From positions 3,038,001-3,102,000 of the forward strand of contig OX419760.1 of assembly GCA_948567375.1 (NCBI GenBank): DNA of 64,000 bases, given 5' to 3'. Position 1 is the first letter of the stretch; the number at the start of each line of letters is the position of its first letter. The DNA comes from Lunularia cruciata. Taxonomy: Eukaryota > Streptophyta > Marchantiopsida > Lunulariales > Lunulariaceae. A program made the translations under genes and the position numbers. This document shows positions 10,922 through 20,936 of this stretch, one piece after another. The notes beneath the pieces are model-generated. The model was not told where the DNA came from, searched no databases, and worked only from the letters and a program-made list of their open reading frames with translations.

Positions 10922-11217
10922 AACAACCATAAATGATTTTGAAAGGTTTAACATCAAGGTTAGTTTGAGAAGCATACCAAAATTTAAAGTTATGAATTGA
11001 AAAATTATTTATCTAATGTATCTATTTTATTATTTAATATGATAAATAGATAAAAAATTTAATTTGAAATATCCAAGATTCAATCTATCAAACTTGGTCT
11101 TTTACTTATAGTAAATAATAATTTCAAATCTCAATTTATGCCGGAAATCATACAATAAAATATACTTCTTAAACTAAACCTTGATGTTAAACCTTTCAAA
11201 TCATTTATGGTTCTTGA
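10922..11217. mobile_element. foldback / MITE-like element
   Basis: About 55 bp at 10922-10975 (core 'aaaggtttaacatcaaggtt') recur as an inverted copy at 11161-11217, with a ~185-bp AT-rich centre. Size and structure fit a non-autonomous DNA transposon with terminal inverted repeats. I could not fix a target-site duplication, so the superfamily is unknown. Confidence 0.65.
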
Positions 11218-11411
11218 AGGCAAAACTAAAGAAAAGTGTAATAGTGTACATGTGGATCTTAGACCGTTTTACTAACATAAAGGACCAAGCAGCATTATGA
11301 TTGAAAAATTGTTTGGTGCTAAGTAAAAACAAGAGGCATTATGTGTGCAAAATTATCTAGCAGATAATTGTACAATTGGATGGCTTTGTACACATAATAC
11401 ATAATCAAAGT

Positions 11412-12583
11412 AGAAGCAACATTTTTAAGAAGTAAGTAAGATTTATTGTTTCAAACTAGTGCTTCTTGTTAGAAGTATTTTGTTGATTGCACTTTCTTTG
11501 CACCGAACTATTTTGTGTGCATAATGCTACACACATTTCAGCAAAAAATTTGCACAAGATCTAGTTCAAGAATAATTGCACAATTGGTTTTTTACACATA
11601 ATGCACAATCAAAGTAAGTGTTATATGTGAAAACCTCCCAATTGTATATTAGCATTTCTAGACCAGATTTTGTGTAAATTGTTTACTCATTTGTGAGTGT
11701 GGGTCTACACTAGATGCATCAGCGGTCCATATGACACATTGTCCTTTTCGAGGATAGAGGATAGCTATCCATGGTGCTATTAGGGACATAGTTTTTCATA
11801 CGGCATGAGAGAGTGGATACTTGGCATGGAGGGAGTGTTCATATGCATTGCAGATGACACGTGTTAGGGCAGACTTATACTTGGTCTGAGATGATCAGGT
11901 GATATTAGCGGATGTCATGGTTACAGACCATATGCAAGATACGCTTTTGAAGAGAGTGGTTCCCTTCCCTCTAGATGAGCAGCGAGTGCAACAGCAAGTT
12001 GCAAGGTCTCCAAGTATAGGGACATGCAGCAAAGTAACCTCTTTGTTCCTCTAGCCTTGGAGTTATATGGAGCATGAACATGACGTTTGACACATTTGTC
12101 AGGGAGTGCGTGAGAGCTTATCATGTTAGGCTCCAGGGGGTACCACACTCACTCTCACTCTCATACTTTGCAAATTTTAGACAACTTGTGTCCATTGCTC
12201 TATAGACGGCAATGGTTGGTGCAACCCATAAGAGAGCAATTACATTAGGTGATGCTTCTTTGGATGCTCCAGTTGTTTTTAGACTATACGACTTGCATAG
12301 CTTGGATATCTTAGGTGTGGTAGAGCAGATTTCTCATATAGACTCTATTCGGGCTTAGCTCCATTTTACCTTTTTTGTCTTTCCCTTGTACGGCTTGATG
12401 TGGTCTTCCCATCCTTTGTTTGTTCTTCGTAATTGCCCTTTGTTTTTTCTTCTCTCATGTATGGAGCATTGTGCACACCAAATGGTTTGGTGCAAGAAAA
12501 ATGAAATCAACAAAATACTTCTAACAAGAAGCACTAATTTGAAACAAAAAATCTTACTTAGTTCTAAAAAATGGTTGCTTCTA
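11412..12583. repeat. ~120-bp inverted repeat arms flanking a LINE insertion
   Basis: The arm at about 11412-11530 is repeated in reverse complement at about 12461-12583, sharing 'aacaaaatacttctaacaag' in the second arm. The family-R copy at 11683-12440 lies between them. A further diverged direct copy of the inner sequence lies at about 11290-11400. This may be a second foldback element into which the LINE inserted. Confidence 0.6.
11683..12440 (+). mobile_element. LINE family R copy, 5'-truncated, degenerate
   Basis: Starts inside the knuckle ('cttgtgagtg') and runs to the tail. It carries the same TAG as the 1.1-2.4 kb copy just after the knuckle, unlike the copies at 8.7 and 55 kb, suggesting these two share a defective source. 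Hairpin 2 is GATGTG...CCCATC, with one mismatch. No continuous ORF remains. Confidence 0.8.
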
Positions 12584-12737
12584 TTTCACTAGCTTTTTTA
12601 TGCATGACTTCATCTTGACCCAATACACTGCAAGATCACAACTCAAGATGCAAAAGAGTGCTAAAAGTGCAAAATTCATAATAATCAAACTCTCCATGAT
12701 GCACTTTGCAATAAAGCAAATTTAATATATGTGGTTC

Positions 12738-12968
12738 TTTTGCTTCTAGATATCATACAAAAACAAATATTATAGTTATTTCTATAATTTACTCATTACC
12801 TTCCACTTAGAATCTTTGATGCATAACATTAGCATTACTATTATATTACACAACTATTTTGCTTCTAGATATCATACAAAAACAAATAGTTATGGTTAAT
12901 TTTATTTATACATTACCTTCCACTTAGAATCTTTAATGCATAACATTAGCATTATTATTATATTACAC
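12738..12968. repeat. 119-bp tandem duplication
   Basis: Two adjacent copies of a unit containing 'gcttctagatatcatacaaa' and 'ccttccacttagaatcttt' sit 119 bp apart. They are diverged by several substitutions and small indels. Confidence 0.75.
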
Positions 12969-15286
12969 ACAAAAAGCAAGGAAACATCTTGACTTTTTAG
13001 CTTGATGAGTGCTATTTTTTGAGATTATGATATAGAATTAAGAAACATATAATAACATGAACGGTATTTTGGAGGAAAGAGGATTTGGATTTTTCAATTA
13101 CATAATAAACCAAAGAAATTAGAAAATTTAAGGAAAATTCAAGCTAGGAGAACATGCAAAGGGAAGGGAAATTGCAAAAGTGTAAAAGAGAATAGTGCAG
13201 AAATAAGAAGCTCATAACTTGATTGTTTAATTCATAGAAAATATTCCTCATAAGTGCTCTTAATTCTAGATTAAGAACTTATTAGGGAAAATTTGAAAAA
13301 CTTTGCTATTTATACCTAGTATTTTACAATACCATAAGTTAACTATCATATCAATTTGAACTCAAAATATTTTATTTGTGTCAATCTTCATTTTTCAATT
13401 CATAATCCAACTTACCCAACAATAGATGGTTCAAATTCAATTGATCAACATGTACAAAGTATACATTACAAATTTGTTATATTTGTCCTAGTATGCTCAA
13501 TCTATTTTGTATTATTTCTCTCTCATAATTCTAATGTAATCATCATTTGAGTAGTAAGTTTAGTACACATTTTGATTATTCATTTTCTTTATTCTATTTT
13601 AGTAATATGTACCATGGAAAGATGGAAAATAGAGTCATTGCTAAAATGGTCCAATTTGTCTTTTATCAAGCCTTTCCAAATTCATACAATTCTAAGAGTT
13701 TACTTGAGCACCAAAATAAGTCCCTTCAAGTGGCAATTTTGAATTTAAAATATATTGATTCTTATGATCTTATAAGGAGAGAATAAGATATATATCAAAT
13801 TGTGGATAATATATGGTATATCAAAATTTTGAACCTAGATTACTTCAAGGGTTACTTTGGGGTCCAAAGCATGATTCATAATAGAGAAAGCATAATTTAC
13901 AACCTACTTTGAAGGATTTTTGTATGAAAGGTCTAACTCTAATTATGTTGCTTCATTGAGGTTTAGAATGAAGACAAGGAAGGAGATATTTATTTGTCAT
14001 TTTAAGGTTCTATGTCCTATCTAGATGCATTAAAGTACTTAAGAAATAACAAAAAGTTATTTCTTAAGTAATGATGTTTTCTTTGACATATCATACAAGC
14101 ATAGATATATTTGGAGGAGACAAAAATTATAATCTTAGACATAATCATTTTGCATAGGATGATAAATATTGAGATGATGTACAATCTCCTCTAATTATGA
14201 TACATCAATGAAATTGCCTATCTCTTAAGAAAATACTTTGTGTGGATCTAGAACAAATTTAGTACATGTTAGAATAGGTAAAGAATTCAATAATGCTTTT
14301 ATCTTATAGTCTATTACCGTATCAAGACACTTAAACATGTGTCATAGTGCAAGAATAATTTCTTGACAACCATACCTATCAAACAATTTATCACCACAAG
14401 GGAATCCAACTTTTGCTAGGTGATGAAGTTCAAGAACTTGTTACTCCAAATAAGATTATGAAAGAAGCAAAGAGAAGATATAGTTTATGAGGGGACTTCT
14501 TAGAAGTGCTCTTTTTAAGGGAATGTTGTAAGATAAAAAATAAAAAAGATAGCAAGATTAATCATGTTAAAAGACAAATATGATAGATTATATTGATGGT
14601 TGGCTAAGTATTCACATTGGTACTCAAAGAGTTATTTGAGGTTTTGGAGATTTTATGTTCATAAGATATATAGTATTTTGTTGGGACTTATATTTTGAAT
14701 TCAAGATTTAAATATACATTAGGATAAAATTTCAAATCTTCTAAAACATCTTTAATGATATAAGTTAATTAGAGAATTTAATTGTTTTACATGCATAATA
14801 TCAGTTTCTATATAGAGTATCTATTAGTTAATACTGACATTTCTTCTGATTGAAGGGTTCCAATTTGAGTACTTAGAGTCACTCTTTATTTCAAGTATAT
14901 TTATTAGATAATCAGAACAATATTCATATTTTGGCTATTTTGTTACTTTTTCCTAGTAGGTTTTTCTCAACCTTAATATACATGTAATAAAGAAAATACT
15001 GATAAATAGTAGTAATAATTTATATACTTGTTTTCTAGTGAATAAAATCCATAAAGAGCTGGAATATATGGCCACTCATCCACTATACTCAACAGAATAA
15101 AATGCACCAAAATTTTGTTGCAAGTCCATTCTACTCAAGAGAATGTGATTTTTATTACAACATATAAAGAGAAATTATGATGCAAAATTGGAGAATAAAT
15201 TTCATATTTAATGTGATATCAAAAAATTTAAATTCCACACTGAATATTTAATTTTAAATTTGGAATTAAATATGCACACAACAAGA
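12969..15286. other. AT-rich stretch without recognisable genes
   Basis: Short ORFs occur but none shows family motifs. A purine-rich run followed by TGTAAGATA near 14515-14535 could be the PPT/LTR junction of a very old element. I cannot support this further. The complete chromovirus at 15292 is inserted into the end of this region. Confidence 0.45.
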
Positions 15287-15361
15287 ATTATTGTAACAAT
15301 ATGGAGTTTAGTGACGAAGTTAGTCGGGCTTACGAAGTAGAGAATAAGACAAAATAGCCTA

Positions 15362-15570
15362 GAATATTCTAGAAGCATCTAAGAAACTTCTTAGGAAGCT
15401 TCCCAACTAGTAACTTGCGCCCTAAGCAGGTAGCTTCTAGAAGGAAGCTTCTAGAAGCTTCTAACTAGCTTAGCTTGCACGCCAAGTAGGTGACTTCTAG
15501 AAGGAAGCTTCTTGAGAAGCTTCCCAGTTAACTTGGCTTGCACTCCAAGAAAGCGGCTCAAGGAAACTTC
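15362..15570 (+). promoter_or_regulatory. heat-shock-element arrays in the LTR U3
   Basis: Alternating nGAAn units define heat-shock elements. Perfect arrays: GAA-ta-TTC-ta-GAA (15362-15374, three units) and GAA-gc-TTC-ta-GAA-gc-TTC (15444-15461, four units). Imperfect clusters are at about 15495-15525 and 15563-15572. All lie upstream of the TATA box. Heat-shock factors bind such arrays, and the heat-activated copia element ONSEN of Arabidopsis uses LTR HSEs. Heat induction of this element is inference from sequence. Confidence 0.75.
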
Positions 15571-15601
15571 TTGAGAAGCTTCAAGGGTCTTGTATGCTAC
15601 C

Positions 15602-15609
15602 TATAAATA
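15602..15609 (+). promoter_or_regulatory. TATA box of the LTR promoter
   Basis: TATAAATA sits 141 bp downstream of the four-unit heat-shock element. Transcription would be expected to start about 25-35 bp further on. The same sequence occurs in the 3' LTR. Confidence 0.75.
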
Positions 15610-15714
15610 CCAAGGCCGAAGCTCATGCTAGGCATTCGGAGTTTTCCCTCATTCAAGTGTCCCAATGTGAGTTTCCATTCTCCTATTTCTCTCCTCGGTT
15701 TTGGTCTTTTACAT

Positions 15715-15726
15715 TGGTATCAGAGC
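15715..15726 (+). promoter_or_regulatory. primer-binding site, initiator tRNA-Met type
   Basis: TGGTATCAGAGC begins one nucleotide after the end of the 5' LTR. It matches the tRNA-Met PBS used by many plant LTR elements. Confidence 0.9.
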
Positions 15727-15984
15727 AGGAATGGGATGGATGGAATTTATGGACCACCAAATCCACTTCCGCCAAGCCATTGGGACTTTCGTGTCCAGAT
15801 ATTACCAAAGCATCGTTTCACACAATTCATCACCTCACGCTTTGGGCAGGATTTTCTACATATGATCACCGTGTCAGAGGAACCCTTGATACTTCCAGTT
15901 GTAACTTATGGAGAACGGTGGACGTGTTGTATTTACGTGTTAATCAACTAGATAAATTGCAGGTAGTGGAATAGAGTAGTAGCG

Positions 15985-16884
15985 ATGGCAGCAATACCGG
16001 ATGTTATCCTTGCAATGCAACAACAAATCGAGCATCTTACTCGATTGTTGGATGAACGAGACCAGCAACGACGAGAACAGATAGAGAGAGCGCCAGTTCG
16101 AGATGGAGAAGATCGCATTCGATTTCCAAAACCCAAGGTGTTTGAAGGCAAGAATCTTCCAGGCACAGTGGAGAATTTTGTGTTTGACTGTGAACGTTAC
16201 TTTGAAGCCACCAATCTTCAAGATGAGCGGAAACAAATTCTCTTGGCTTCTAGTCAATTGGATGGAGTGGCAAAACTTTGGTGGCGATTCCGAGTAGAAA
16301 GAGCTGAACGACAAATTGTTACACCAATTTTTACATGGGCAGAATTCAAGGATGCAATACTTGGTCGATTTCAGACTATAAATGCCACCCGAGCTGCACG
16401 AGATAAATTGGCGGAGTTGAGGCAGATTGGCTCAGTGAGAAGCTACATCACACAATTTCAGAATATCATCATGCAAATTCCAGATATCCAAGAAGGTGAA
16501 GTTCTGGATCGATTTGTGCGAGGATTGAAGTCACGAACCAGATTGGAGGTGACCATGCGAGAGCCACAGAATGTAGAACAAGCCATGCAATTGGCTGAGC
16601 GTTTTGATTCCTTAGTTGCGACAACTTGGACTCGACCTCGACCTACACAAAACCCACCAGTACCACAAGTGGAAGAACCGGTACCAATGGAGATTGATGC
16701 TATCCAACGAAGACCACTTGGCACAGCAGATAGAGAAAGATTACGACAAAATGGAGGTTGTTTTTATTGTCGCCAGTTGGGGCATCGCATTGCTGAATGT
16801 CCACTCAAGAATGGACGACCTCGACAAGTTGCCCAAGTGGAGGTTGTGGAGCGGAATGATCAGGGAAACGAGGAATCCCAGTAG
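15985..16884 (+). CDS. gag: chromovirus Gag
   Basis: 299-aa capsid/nucleocapsid precursor that packages element RNA. The ATG at 15985 is the first in-frame start after stops in the leader. It has a coiled-coil-prone N-terminus (MQQQIEHLTRLLDERDQQ), a retrotransposon Gag core around FVFDCERYF...LWW.F...W..F, and a CCHC zinc knuckle near the C-terminus (CFYCRQLGHRIAEC, CX2CX4HX4C). The frame is intact. It ends at TAG 16882-16884, inside the stem of the frameshift pseudoknot, so most translation should stop here and give free Gag. Confidence 0.93.
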   Translation: MAAIPDVILAMQQQIEHLTRLLDERDQQRREQIERAPVRDGEDRIRFPKPKVFEGKNLPGTVENFVFDCERYFEATNLQDERKQILLASSQLDGVAKLWWRFRVERAERQIVTPIFTWAEFKDAILGRFQTINATRAARDKLAELRQIGSVRSYITQFQNIIMQIPDIQEGEVLDRFVRGLKSRTRLEVTMREPQNVEQAMQLAERFDSLVATTWTRPRPTQNPPVPQVEEPVPMEIDAIQRRPLGTADRERLRQNGGCFYCRQLGHRIAECPLKNGRPRQVAQVEVVERNDQGNEESQ

Positions 16885-17390
16885 GAGATTTCGAGCCGCC
16901 TACTGGGAGCTTGATTAGTTCCAATGGGATTGAAGGCTCGACCTATGCAAGTTTGCTTCACTTGCAAGGTATGATATCTAATCGGGGTTGTAGAATTTTG
17001 GTTGATTCTGGAAGTTCAAAGAATTGCATGTCTATGCAAGTAGCAAAGGAATTGGGTATTCCTATCAAGCCAGTGATTGGAAGTAGTTTGATGATGGCGG
17101 ATGGTAGAAAGGATTCTGCATTCCGCACCTTGCATCCTGTTACCTTCAAGATTGGGAAGGAGTATTTGGAGTGTATGAGGTTTGTAGTGGCACCTCTACA
17201 CTATGATATCATTCTGGGTCTACCTTGGCTTGAATGTCATAAGGTTCAATTTGATTGGACCCGACACCAAATTCAAGTACAACACCAAGGTAGGAATTTC
17301 CGATTAGGTTGTCTGGCACCTCTGAGTAAGACACCTAAGAATAGTCAGTCCCAAGATGGGAAGTTTGTCGAGAAGGTAGCCATAGAGTGA
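16860..17390 (+). pseudogene. chromovirus protease and linker (pol, first part)
   Basis: Aspartic protease that would mature the polyprotein, read in the -1 frame relative to gag and entered by frameshifting, not by its own start codon. The catalytic motif is VDSGSSKN (Asp codon 17004-17006). The family hallmark ILGLPWL lies downstream near 17210. The frame ends at TGA 17388-17390 inside the first unit of the 60-bp tandem repeat. Unit two reads CAA at the aligned position, so the TGA is likely a later lesion. A 1-nt deletion in the third unit then moves the rest of pol to another frame. Confidence 0.85.
16863..16941 (+). promoter_or_regulatory. -1 ribosomal frameshift signal: slippery site plus H-type pseudoknot
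   Basis: GGGAAAC (16863-16869) is in the gag phase G GGA AAC, the X XXY YYZ form. The spacer GAGGAA is 6 nt. Stem 1 pairs TCCCAGTAGG (16876-16885) with CCTACTGGGA (16899-16908), ten perfect pairs. Loop bases TCGAGCC (16891-16897) are complementary to GGCTCGA (16935-16941), giving a 7-bp stem 2. Loops are 5, 1 and 26 nt. The protease frame is -1 relative to gag and open from 16860, so the 25-nt overlap contains the slip site. Frameshifting itself is inference from this match. Confidence 0.88.
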
Positions 17391-17519
17391 ATCTGGAAGG
17401 GAGATGAGTCCCAAGATGGGAAGTTTGCCAGGAAGGCAACCATGGAGCAAGCTCGGAAGAGAGATGAGTCCCTAAAAGGTAAGTTGTTAATGAAGCAGCC
17501 ATAGAGCAAGCTTTAGAGG
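17341..17519 (+). repeat. three 60-bp tandem units in the protease-RT linker
   Basis: Units at 17341-17400, 17401-17460 and 17461-17519 share 'gatgagtcccaagatggg' and 'ggaag..agccat.gagcaagct'. The first two are 60 bp, 20 codons, so repeat number can vary without changing frame. The third is 59 bp, causing the frameshift, and is the most diverged. They would encode a charged, flexible linker. Confidence 0.85.
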
Positions 17520-17539
17520 AAGATAAGTCTGTATTCGCA

Positions 17540-18733
17540 GTGTGGATCAAGCCAATTGCACAAGAACAATCTAAGGAGGGCCAAGTGCCGCATCAAGCGA
17601 CGGTTGATTGGATAGTTCAAGAGTTTTCAGATGTGTTTCCAGATGATCTGCCAAAGGGATTACCCTCTGATCGAGGTATGCCCTTCAAGATCGAGTTATT
17701 GCCAGGGAGTACTCCAGTGAGTAGACCAATCTATCGGCTCTCACCAAAGGAGTTGGAGGAGTTGCGAACAACACTTACAGAGTTGTTGGAGAAGGATTTC
17801 ATACGACATAGTACCTCTCCTTGGGGAGCACCGGTACTATTTGTTCCAAAGAAGGATGGAGAACTTCGTTTCTGTATTGATTACCGTGGGCTCAATAAGC
17901 AAACCGTGAAGAACGCATATTCCTTGCCTTGGATCGATGACTTGCTTGATCAATTAAGTGGAGCACGATACTTTTCCAAGCTAGATCTTCATAGCGGCTA
18001 TTGGCAAATTCCTATTGAAGGAGAGGACGTGAAGAAGACTACCTTTCGTACAAGGTATGGACATTTTGAGTGGAGAGTTCTACCTTTTGGACTCACTAAT
18101 GCTCCAGCAGTCTTCATGGATCAGATGCATCGGGTGTTGGAGGGCCTATTGGATCAGTCTGTGGTAGTGTTCTTAGATGATATCTTAATCTATAGTAGGA
18201 CAGAGGCAGAACACATGAATCATGTGCGAGAAGTCCTAAGACGACTACGACAGTGGAAATTTTACTGCAAGAAGTCAAAGTGCGCTTTTTGGCAAAAGGA
18301 GGTTACCTTCTTGGGTCATAAGATCTCATCAGAGGGGATCAAGATGGAAGAAGAGAAGATCAAGGCCATTACTAATTGGCCTACCCCGAAGGATGCTACC
18401 AAAGTACGAGCGTTCAACGGATTGGCCAGTTTTTACCGACGGTTCATCCACTATTATGCTCACGTGGCTGCACCATTGACTGACCTCTTGGGAAAGAACT
18501 CGAGCTTCCAATGGACCACCAAGCATGAAGAAGCATTCCAGAAGTTAAAGCATATGGTGTCTTCAAGACCCATTCTTCAACCATATGATCCTCAACTACC
18601 TTGTGTGGTTGATTTTGATGCTTCTAACTTTGCAATTGGAGTTGTGTTGCAACAAGAATTTCCAGATGGACTACATCCTATTGCCTTTGTGTCTCGCCGA
18701 CTAAATACAGCTGAAAGAAATTACTCTGCTTGA
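17540..18733 (+). pseudogene. chromovirus reverse transcriptase and start of RNase H
   Basis: 397-codon open stretch; the frame is open upstream to about 17500. RT motifs in order: the [14 protein letters not shown] lead-in, [32 protein letters not shown] and the catalytic FLDD (18170-18181). The connection contains LGHKIS. RNase H begins with VVDFDASN near 18610. The frame stops at TGA 18731-18733 between 'YSA' and 'DRE'. This is one of several nonsense codons in this otherwise young copy. RT catalytic residues look intact. Confidence 0.92.
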
Positions 18734-19615
18734 GATCGGGAACAACTTGCAATGGTATATGCCACCAAGGTATGGAGGCATTATCTCTTGGGGAAACAAG
18801 TGATCATGCGAACTGATCACAAGCCATTGTTGCAGACCTTACACCTAGAGCACATGAAGAGTCGACATCATCGATGGGAAGAGCAACTCCAATTGTTCGA
18901 CATCAAACTTGAGTACAAACCAGGTTGGTTCCATGTCATCCTTGATGCTCTATCACGACGACCTGATTTGAAGTCTCTTCCTCTCATCGCGGCAGCAATT
19001 ACGACAGTGTCAATTGATCCCAAGATTCATAACGAGTTTCGGTTAGCCCTGCAGCAAGATCCCTTCTTCCAAATGGTACACGGTCGTCTAACAGCACGCG
19101 ACAAGGAGTACAACACCTTCTCCTTCAAGGAAGGCCTTTTATTCCATGCAGACCAGATCTATGTTCCAACCAAAGGTGATCTTCGACTTGTGCGCCTTCA
19201 AGAAGCCCATGATTTACCAATAGCTGGTCACATGGGAGTGGACAAGACCTTGGGCACCCTCCAATGCCAATGGTGGTGGCCCAACATGACACGAGATGTT
19301 CAAGACTTTGTCCGATCATGTGAGAGTTGCCAACGGAACAAGGCCAGCAACCAGAAGCCGAGTGGACTCCTTCAACCACTCGCCATTCCATCCGCTCGTT
19401 GGGAGCATGTGAGCTTGGATCTCATCACATCCTTGCCAAAGACAAAACAAGGACACACCGCAATTGTGGTGTTTGTGGATAAGCTTAGTAAGCAAATCCA
19501 CTTGGCACCAACCTGTGATACCGTGGATGCTCCAACCTTAGCGCAAATCTACTTCGACAATGTCTTCAAGCATCATGGGATGCCACGTGTACTCATCTCC
19601 GACCGTGATCCTTGA
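18734..19615 (+). pseudogene. chromovirus RNase H (C-terminal part) and integrase (N-terminal part)
   Basis: Continues in the RT frame after the TGA: RNase H motifs MRTDHKPL and DALSRRPD, then integrase. The HHCC zinc domain is intact (HDLPIAGH...CESCQRNK). The first catalytic Asp is in SLDLITSLP and the second in LISDRDP. The stretch ends at TGA 19613-19615 directly after LISDRDP, where the family usually has Arg. CGA to TGA is the simplest explanation. Confidence 0.9.
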
Positions 19616-20575
19616 TTTACCGGGAAGTTTTGGCAAGCACTCTTCCAGATACTCGGCACCAAGCTTGCTTTGTCCACGGCCTATCATCCTCAAACTGATG
19701 GACAAACCAAACGCGCCAATCGTACATTGGAGGATATGTTGCGGGCCTTTGTCAATGTCCACCATACCAACTGGGATGAATGTCTTGCAGCTACAGAATT
19801 TGCCTACAACAATTCCAAACAGGCAAGCACTGGATTTTCTCCCTTCTTTCTCAATTTTGGCCAAGATCCGCTTGTTCCAGATTCTCTTCTTGCTCCCCCT
19901 CCCTCTCAGGTTCCTCATACTTCTACATTCTTGACCACTATATCCCAATCTCTCCAACAAGCCAAATCTCACCTCCTTGTTGCTCAGAATTGCCAAAAAC
20001 AATATGCAGACCATCATCGTCGTGATCTCACCTTTGAAGTTGGTGATAAAGTCATGCTATCCTCTAGTAACCTCCCTCTCCCACTTGATACCCAAGTTCG
20101 TAAACTTGCTCCTAATTGGATAGGACCCTTTGATATCACCCACATTATCTCTCCTGTTGCTTATCGTCTTGCCTTACCTTGTCACATGCGTATCCATCAT
20201 GTCTTTCATATTTCCAAGTTGAAACCCTTTGTTCCTAACCCTTCTTCCTTTTCCTCTCGAGTCCAACCTCCCCCTCTTCCTGTCCCTATCAATGATCATG
20301 AGGAGTACAAAGTTAATTGTATCCTTGCGTGTCGCCATATTCAACGAGGCCGTCACCAACATCCGGAGTACAAGGTCCTTTGGAAAGGGTATCCCCTTCA
20401 TGATGCTACATGGGAACCCCTTTCTCACCTCCAGAATGCACAGATGGCCATCAAGGAATTTGAAGCTTCACTGGCGACGAGGACGTCACCAACTAGCGGC
20501 GGGGGAATATGTAACAATATGGAGTTTAGTGACGAAGTTAGTCGGGCTTACGAAGTAGAGAATAAGACAAAATAG
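19616..20575 (+). pseudogene. chromovirus integrase C-terminus with chromodomain
   Basis: Same frame as RT. The segment HPQTDGQTKRANR has Lys (AAA, 19709-19711) where gypsy integrases have the third catalytic Glu (usual QTE), so the enzyme should be inactive. The GPF..I module and IHHVFHISKLK follow. A chromodomain lies at about 20300-20478 (EYKVLWKGYPLHDATWEPL), which in chromoviruses directs insertion by binding modified histones. The ORF runs into the 3' LTR to 20575. Confidence 0.92.
20494..20509 (+). promoter_or_regulatory. polypurine-type tract before the 3' LTR
   Basis: A GCGGCGGGGGAATA-type purine-rich run ends directly at the TG of the 3' LTR. It would prime plus-strand DNA synthesis. 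Confidence 0.7.
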
Positions 20576-20931
20576 CCTAGAATATTCTAGAAGCATCTAA
20601 GAAACTTCTTAGGAAGCTTCCCAACTAGTAACTTGCGCCCTAAGCAGGTAGCTTCTAGAAGGAAGCTTCTAGAAGCTTCTAACTAGCTTAGCTTGCACGC
20701 CAAGTAGGTGACTTCTAGAAGGAAGCTTCTTGAGAAGCTTCCCAGTTAACTTGGCTTGCACTCCAAGAAAGCGGCTCAAGGAAACTTCTTGAGAAGCTTC
20801 AAGGGTCTTGTATGCTACCTATAAATACCAAGGCCGAAGCTCATGCTAGGCATTCGGAGTTTTCCCTCATTCAAGTGTCCCAATGTGAGTTTCCATTCTC
20901 CTATTTCTCTCCTCAGTTTTGGTCTTTTACA
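20510..20931 (+). repeat. 3' LTR of the chromovirus
   Basis: 422 bp, apparently identical to the 5' LTR except for one base near the U5 end. The perfect heat-shock elements are at 20580-20592 and 20662-20679. Confidence 0.95.
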
Positions 20932-20936
20932 ATTAT

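Larger units (their letters stand above)
15292..15713 (+). repeat. 5' LTR of the chromovirus
   Basis: Starts TGTAACAATATGG and ends CTTTTACA. U3 is dense in alternating GAA/TTC units, followed by a TATA box and a short R-U5. Confidence 0.95.
15292..20931 (+). mobile_element. complete Ty3/gypsy chromovirus (5.64 kb) with intact target duplication
   Basis: Two 422-bp LTRs (15292-15713, 20510-20931), both TG...CA, flanked by the perfect 5-bp duplication ATTAT (15287-15291 and 20932-20936). Order inside: tRNA-Met-type PBS, leader, gag, a -1 frame change, protease, a 60-bp tandem repeat, RT, RNase H, integrase, chromodomain, purine-rich tract. By eye the LTRs differ at one position (CTCCTCGG versus CTCCTCAG), so the insertion is recent. 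The internal region nevertheless carries several disabling changes. A diverged, internally deleted relative lies at 27243-28303. Confidence 0.95.

Noticed and set aside
14515..14535. Possible purine tract and LTR start (TGTAAGATA)
   Set aside because: No matching second LTR or coding remnants close enough to support it.
16911..17390. Protease ORF starting at its own TTG codon
   Set aside because: The frame is open back to 16860 across the frameshift signal; entry by -1 slippage explains it better.
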